Made by a program: the position numbers and the translations under genes. A stretch of 64,000 nucleotides of DNA. It comes from Nemania diffusa (taxonomy: Eukaryota > Ascomycota > Sordariomycetes > Xylariales > Xylariaceae). Positions within the stretch are counted from its first letter, which is position 1. Each line of letters opens with the position of its first letter. The stretch spans positions 1,426,001 through 1,490,000 of the forward strand of contig JBBPUQ010000002.1 in NCBI GenBank assembly GCA_038501195.1, written 5' to 3'. The notes under the pieces are model-generated. The model was not told where the DNA came from. It did not search any database and saw nothing but the letters and a program-made list of their open reading frames with translations. Of this stretch, positions 57,401 to 64,000 are shown piece by piece.

Positions 57401-60400
57401 ACGAGCGAGCACAAGCGACAAACAGAACCATGCATACAAGCTTTCTCTACAAGTATAAGCGACCCATGGTTTGTTTGTTTCGCCCAAGCGAAACCCTTAA
57501 TCAAGGTTGGCACCATGCGCCAATGCTTCTTTCGCGCTTCTATCGCCTCACTTGTTATTCAGCCCCAGTGCTCCTTGTCTGTTGACTGGGTTCTGTTACC
57601 CGCGACTTACTACTAACAAATTTGAAGCATACGATCTACACAGTAGAAATCGGCTTTAAGAGAAAAATAGCAACGACAATCCCGCAGAGCGAGAGTACTG
57701 CATGGGGATGATTCATCATCTCTTATCACTTCGGACATTGCATACTCGTCTCACTAGTCATACAGTTTCCCGACTTTTGAACACCTTCGACAAATGTAGA
57801 AGGTGGAATTGGTAGGGAGTTAGAGTAATGGATCATAATATGCGTACTTGTAGGGCACGACCTACATATAACACAATCCCCGATCTTAACCCGCATGCTA
57901 TACCATGTTACAATTAATAGCAATGCGGTGATAGATACCTAAGTATGCACAGTAGTCAGAGCTGACATGCGTAACAAGCTCAGATAAATATGCTAGCCAT
58001 GCTGATCCGATACACAGTTCTTAGTCGTAGACAACACATACAACCTTCCTATCAGAAGCGTGCGCGCCTGAGAGAAAAATAAGATGCGCCAAGAACGCTA
58101 TCCTCGGTCGTCGGACTCACTACCGAACTGGCATCCGTCCCTGGACTGTGATAGACAAGACGCAGCGGTCGCCAATAGGAAAACGTACTAAACAGTTTGT
58201 CAGTCTGCCGTAATCCTTGGAGATGTAGAGAATTGGTTATATCGCCGGCGATGTATGCAGATCTCAAAACTCCTCGTCGAAGAAAACGACCTTCGATCTC
58301 TGTCTCTCAACACTTGGCGGCCTAAGTGTTGGACTACCTATCATCCCGTTTGCCTCCCGCTAGCTCATCCGGAAAACCCGCGGTAGCTTCGGTGTTGCTC
58401 ACAGCCTAGCTGTAAATCTATCTTGGCAGAGACCGCACCAACTGCCAAACTAGTCATCGCGTTCGACAGGCACTCGGGCGGCGACGGTAGGTTGATGAAG
58501 ATCGGCTCCTACCATGGGTAGGCGACGCGTGCCTGCGTAGTAACAGGGCGATGTGAAGGGCTCCAAGCCAAGGCGCCGCCAAGGTGACCAGTCCCAAAAT
58601 ACCGTTTTTTGCAAACACAACATCGCCAAGATGCTTCCCGCAGTCAGCGTACTTGGCTGAGCTTGTCGCAACCCGACAATCCGATAATCCGAATGATACT
58701 CCCCGTAGCCAAGGCCGTCCGTCCAGGCATGGTGTTGCATCGACTTCGCGTGCCCAGCTTTTTCGCAGTTTCGGGATATTTTCTTAGACGAGCCTGTGGC
58801 CCCTCACTTCTAGGGTCACTCGTTTTAGTCTCGGTAAGGGAGGTGGACTACGCTATCCAGGACTGAGCCTCATGCCGCCGCTCCATGAGCTTAATCGCAC
58901 GATATACGTGTGTAGAGTATGTGACATAGATATAGGGTACTATAGGAAGTCAATCAACGCAGTAAGCAGAGTCCAGGCCCAACTCCAACTTTACTGAAAG
59001 GGCTATAATTTTCTTGGTGTTTTTTGAAAGTGTGTCTTGAAGACCTGGTGTAGCAGTGTGGCGGTGTAGCGATTTGGCAATGTGGCGATTCAGTTGCTTG
59101 GCTGGATCAACGACAATCGATACTACTATGTAGCTGCCCGATCCTCAACAAACTAGCATCACTCCCGTTTGCGATTCGTATCTCGTTCCAAGCCAAAATA
59201 CAGCGGATATGAGCGTCAAGTCGCTGAAGGCCTACATAGGGCATATTACGGAGTGATCCCCCGGATCCAGGAAGGCCCATCGCTGAATACTGTGTAGTGG
59301 TTTGGGAAGTTTGCGGCAGGCTCTTCAATAGGTTCATCGCGCATGCGACGACCATTATTCGGGGTCGTGAGAGTTGGTGCTGCCAGCAAGAATGTGCGCA
59401 CCGAGAAGGCATCTTCGTGATGCTGATCCCTATACTGCGACATTAAGTTAAGGTGAGCAGTGTTGCAGATCGTGCTTGAGAGGATGTTGACACTGTGATA
59501 GAATGACTTCATGAAGTCTAAGAAGAGTGTGTATACAGGAACGGGATGAGGTATTATCCTCTGAGGATTCGTTCTTGTGATGAACGAAGCCGATGACTGT
59601 CGAGTTCCTGCGAGGTATCCTTCTTGCGGTATTAAAAAACCTAAGGTCCGACAGGACATGAAAGAACCCAAATGGCGCAACCAGAATTAGCCGACCGATT
59701 ATTCTTCGATTTTCGTGACTCTCAATAGCCTTTGCAGCTGGATGCCATACCCTAACGTTGTGTTGTCAGTGAGGATGGTTTCTCGCCGGTATGTGAGAAG
59801 CAGCGATGTATGCGTTACTTTCTCTGGAATTTCTTCGTCAACGCTATCCCGGGCCTCTAGCCATTTTGAACGGGTTAGGTAAGTATTAGGAAAGCCATCA
59901 TTTAACTGCGAGGCGGGGCCATGGCGAAATATTAATCCACATTATGACCTCTGAGTACACGAAGTGCTGCTTATTTCCGGTTCCAGCTGTATAGTAAGTA
60001 CTCCATGAAGGATTAATCGATAGCAACGCCACTCATGGTCTAGTATGATCAAGGCATGTCTAGTCTTCAGCTTGTCAGTCACCCTGACTCCTACGTATAT
60101 GATAGTTTAAGGACTTGTCTGACAACTTTCGTACAGATAGCCACGTGTCCCATAAACCGATGTTTCCATACTTGTACTTGTGAGGGATAAAGAAAAATAG
60201 ACAACTCAAAAACACTCCCTGCAGATAGATACATCTATCCTCGCAGCATCTGATTGTGAAATTCATCAAACGCTCTCGTGCGTTTGTATGTGATAGATTC
60301 CAATATCATCAAGCTCCCGAGCATGGCGTCTCGTCGGCCACCTTGCGACAGGCCCAATTTTGTCCAAAAATCTACATCTCTTACTGTTAAGGATATAGAA

Positions 60401-61156
60401 CTGCCGTCTTAATGTCAATAGGCAATACATAGGTTAGAGTATACTAAGGGATGTCAAAATAATACCATGACCCTCTTGTTGTTATCCAAGCTACCGCATC
60501 TCCGCCATTCATAGCATTATTGGACTTTCTCAAAGTCTGCATTTGGGCTTATAGTTGACTCGTTCCTACGATCATTTATGCAGACATTTAGCTGAAACCT
60601 CGCGCATCTGTTGTGGAAGCTAACTACCTTTCTTCGGGAGTCATCTACTAAGCAGAGGTGTTGCGGAGCAATGGTTATAAAGTGTTACCTAGTATAATTG
60701 AAAGTTCAGAAACTCTTTAACGCTCTTACAGTCCTAAAGAGCCTACAGCCCCCATGATTGGAACGACCTGCCTACGGATACTCTCGACTCGTCGGACTGG
60801 TCATTTATTAAGCCCCGAGATGTGCCCCGTGTTGCTGATGATGAAGTCCGCATGGCGTTTATACTTGATCAATTCACTAATAAGATATTAATTTATATTG
60901 GTACAGCTAGGGAATAGAACTTTAACCCGAAACTGTAACACTAATGAAAATCGAATATTGAGAAGTCTGTAAAATTAGTAACTTTGATTATATATATGTT
61001 ACTCTCCTCCTAGGGCGTCTCATGCCGATGAGAGTCTCTGTCAGGTGATAAAGTAACAAGCACCCTATAGAGTGGTTATATCTATTGATTTGGCTATATA
61101 TAAGGGACCTTCGGTCCCCCTTATAGATCTAGAAGGTCAGGAATCAATGAATCTAT
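54444..61156. other. 6.7-kb region without intact genes
   Basis: The first few hundred bases are the promoter side of the GMC gene. Sequence from 55.2 to 57.1 kb is full of short words such as GTAGGTA, CTACAGTA and TACTGTA, with an 11-base tandem repeat (GATCTTGACAT twice) near 56800 and a T-rich tract near 55804-55830. A GC-richer island at 58.25-58.88 kb has open frames on both strands but none with a family match. At 60754-60915 (plus) a 54-codon stretch looks protein-like (HDWNDLPTDTLDSSDW) but lacks start and context. I call no gene here. Confidence 0.45.
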
Positions 61157-61740
61157 CTATTGAGCCCTAACTACACCCTTCTTCCTAGCTGCGACAAGAC
61201 TTCTATTCACTCTGTGACTTCCTTCTCTGACAGTCTCACGCGTGCTGTATTCCTTGAAATCGATGGCCCCGAGGCATTCTATTAAAGGAGTTGGAAAATC
61301 TCCGTTTGTTTGACAGAAGCTCACCGCTTCTTTCACTCCCTTGTTCTAGGCTTGCATAACCAATGAGAGCCTCTCATATATTTAGTAAGGCCTTAAATAT
61401 AAGAGGACTTGAATCGCTACACCTAAAGTAGCAGCTTGCCTCTCAAGATATAATAATTTTCCGATGAAAATCAACACAGGAGCACGCGTAAGGCTGCCAA
61501 TGTCTTCGGAAAGAAATATTGTCTCGAGACCGGACGCTCTAGTGACTACATCTTTTAATAGCCCCTGCAGATGATCAGACAGCCTGAATCTAGGTAATGA
61601 GGCTTTCTAGGACGTGATGATTGCTCTAGTAAATTTTTGCGCGATCCATTTTCGAGCAGTTGACTAATGAGAGATAATAGTATGCAGTCTAGTGACTAGT
61701 TGTCAGAGTGAAAAATAGCTGCAATACTAAGTACTCGGCA
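61157..61740 (-). pseudogene. decayed protein-coding gene of unrecognised family
   Basis: On the minus strand one frame from about 61587 to the final TAG at 61157 stays protein-like for over 140 codons: RLSDHLQGLLKDVVTRASGL, SLTRAPVLIFIGKLLYLERQ, then AATLGVAIQVLL. EAVSFCQTNGDFPTPLIECL, AIDFKEYSTRETVREGSHRV and NRSLVAARKKGVVRAQ close it. It is broken by a TAA and a TAG, both explicable by C-to-T or G-to-A changes at Gln or Trp codons. Upstream, one base out of frame, LLSLISQLLENGSRKNLLEQ extends it to about 61740, with another TAG inside. No start is visible. The stop pattern fits RIP or simple decay. I cannot name the family. Confidence 0.6.
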
Positions 61741-64000
61741 AGAGGGCTTGTTCCGACTCATCATGTCCATTCGGCAGCCTTAGGGGTTCCTCGGTAGGTT
61801 AGGCTGTGTGACTGCAAGCACGGGTAGTCATCATTCTTAGAATCCGGTATATATTACCATAGTACATTCAATTCGGGAGTGAGGTGTGTACCATGTCTTG
61901 CTTGTGTAAAACTTATTCTAGACATCGAACTTGAGCTAAAAATCGGCCTATAAGTGAATATTCACCCATTTACCTCCAGTGTCAATAAAAGCTAGTAGCC
62001 AGCCGATAGCAGTTGTCTGGATTGGTTGAGGGAACAAATAAGGGGGTAATCAAATAATGTGAAGAGGGCTGTTTAAGATCTAAGAGATAGCTACAGAGGT
62101 GCTGATACTGATCGATAAAGTAAATAATAACAAAAGGGTTACGTGTCCAAGTTATGTGAACGCTTAGCTGCATCCCAATCCCCTATGCGTCAGAGTAAAG
62201 AGGCATGTCGCTTTGTTTGGGGTATAACTAGCGATGTCGTAGGTAGCTTAGCACCATTTTGTTTACCAGTACCGCTTTGCTGAGCTAGATATGTATGTAC
62301 AAGAATGTTGTATGCCTAGTGTATAGCTTCGTGATCGGTCATCGCCGAGAAAGCCCCCCGTTTTAGTATATCTCGTACCGAGCAGTTCTCGGTCGAGAGA
62401 TAGGACGTAGAACGCATAAGTCAATCAACTGCGGAGGAATGTGTAATTATTATGCTAGTAGCTGTAAATAAAATCTAACTAATCTCTTTGGTTTGAAGAT
62501 CCTTAGTTTACTTCGATCCTCTGACTTTTATTTTTCAAACCTGACGGTCTGCTACTCTATTGCCATTGTCTCCCCTCTTCCCAAGACCGCACCTACAAGG
62601 CAGGGAGCCCCCGCCGCGAGGATTCCCATAGATTCACCAAATATCCTTTTCTCCTAGTGAGCCGCATCTATTTCGCGGACTCTTTCCGATCGGCAGACGA
62701 TCAGTCTTCCAGGCTCCCAGGCTTATTCATCAGTGGGAAAGATGGGACAAGTTAGCTTGATCCTACAAACTAGCGAGTCTAAGGTTTTTCTGAACTGGCA
62801 CCTATGGTAGCACAACATTCTTATCACGGACACAGGCACTTTCCTTTTGGGGCTCGTATCGGGCGAGGCAGCCATACCCAACAGCTCACCTCGCCATCAA
62901 GAATATACTCTAGTTTGTCAAACAGGTGTCTACGAGCTCTTTCGTGTATTCTCCACCATGCAGGCGGGGCGATTAAGCTTAAATTCTCTTGGTTATTAGA
63001 ACGATTCTGAGCACTTAAGACTTCTAGTAAACAAATAACGCTCTTCGAGGCCACTAGATTCTTTACAGTCACTTAGAACTTCCACGGGGTCCCTTGATAA
63101 GTCACACACATCTCCCAGAAGTTTGGGGGTCGCGGAGGAAATGTGATACACGAAGGAGTGGCGAGAAAATGATAGACCCAAGGACCCTCCTGTCGGGTTC
63201 TCAGGTGTCGCAGTACAGAAAAAGAGGATTTGGTATCTGGTATTAGTCGTCATCGGGACATTACTCAGCTCCGAAAGCGGTCTAGTATATGGAAGCGTTT
63301 GATTGTAAATATTTGCATACGTACGTTAAGTAGCTCGTTTATGTATCCCAGGGTGTGGTTCAGAGATCTGTATCCTATGATTGCTTTTTTAGATACCTAC
63401 CTGGAACAGTTTCATTACATTAGAATGTATAAGTAGGTAGTTGGCCGTCGCACCTATAGCTAGCATTGCTTGTATTACGACTGCTCTCTTTTCATTCCAT
63501 ATATATGTTTTCGTACGCAAAAATAATTTTGAATTGTATGGCTTCATGTGGTTGCAGTCGTCTCGTTGGGCGGTTCACAAAATTTGAGTGATACATATAT
63601 GAGATAGGCTTGTCTAGACAGGACCCCATCGTCCATGTTTCATGTCCTTCTGGCTGGTACATACGCTCATTGGTACAGGGCTGATGGCGAATCGCTAAAA
63701 ATAGAGCCGTACTAATAACACTAGTAGTGTTCTGGAAAGGCGCTAGCTTTGTCTAAATTTCTAGGTTACCTACAGAGTAGGTAGTATGTATTGCTGCTCT
63801 GGATGGTAGGCATTTGCGTAACGTCGATAAGCTTAATTTGAATGTTTCGACCTGAAGTTATAAGCTGCACGCAACTCCTATGTGACCTGTCGCCTTTGTT
63901 AACAAGAGATGTCCATAGCACATCTGAAATATGGCTCAGACTAGTTTTGTTTCATGGCCCCAGCTTTTCGTCCCAAGCTGGCCGTCGCCTCTTTTAGCAC
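61741..64000. other. AT-rich terminal region without a supported gene
   Basis: Some frames look weakly protein-like, for example minus 63253-62996 (PENPTGGSLGLSFSRHSF) and minus 63072-62824 (AWWRIHERARRHLFDKLEYI). They lack convincing starts, splice sites or family resemblance and may be further relics. Otherwise nothing seen. Confidence 0.4.

Noticed and set aside
58052..58866. GC-richer island with open frames on both strands
   Set aside because: No frame has a recognisable motif, and the frames on the two strands mirror each other. It may be a relic, but I could not support any product.
1..64000. CRISPR array, rRNA operon, 5S rRNA gene, telomere repeat or intact transposon
   Set aside because: None was seen on reading through the window. 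The organism is eukaryotic, and no transposase or reverse-transcriptase motif could be recognised.

Overview
The window is nuclear DNA of a filamentous ascomycete (Pezizomycotina, probably a sordariomycete). The signs are short GT-AG introns of about 50-220 bases, compact GC-richer genes set in long AT-richer spacers, fungus-specific families (a HET-like protein, a fungal SLATT protein, Mdm31, a secreted GMC oxidoreductase) and decayed genes, one with RIP-like stop codons. I cannot name a genus from the sequence alone.

Layout. 1-9 kb: the 3' end of an unknown gene, a fungal SLATT two-helix membrane protein, a broken short-chain dehydrogenase and a gamma-glutamylcyclotransferase-like protein with a membrane tail. 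9-24 kb: NAD-dependent glycerol-3-phosphate dehydrogenase (frame broken by one extra base in a homopolymer), glycogen debranching enzyme, a small secreted protein and a large Ser/Pro-rich conserved protein. 24-28 kb: no gene seen. 28-38 kb: NAD(P)HX dehydratase, mitochondrial F1-ATPase alpha subunit, a HET-like protein and alternative oxidase. 38-43 kb: gene-poor, with a decayed FAD-linked oxidase. 43-50 kb: eIF3j, Mdm31 and the ribosome-assembly factor Pno1/Dim2. 52-54.5 kb: secreted GMC oxidoreductase. 54.5-64 kb: no intact gene, but degraded coding remnants, one of them clear.

No operon-like logic applies. Several neighbours do share a theme of mitochondrial and redox metabolism: gpd, NAD(P)HX repair, ATP synthase alpha, alternative oxidase and Mdm31. 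Glycerol-3-phosphate dehydrogenase and debranching enzyme also sit side by side, linking glycerol and glycogen stores. The two genes most relevant to self/non-self recognition or cell-death biology are the SLATT protein (1.0-2.4 kb) and the HET-like protein (33.3-35.4 kb). The latter lies between ATP synthase alpha and alternative oxidase.

Exon boundaries were read by eye from splice signals, reading frame and family knowledge. For all multi-exon genes except gpd the joined exons give an uninterrupted frame. Family names rest on recognised motifs; no database search was run.
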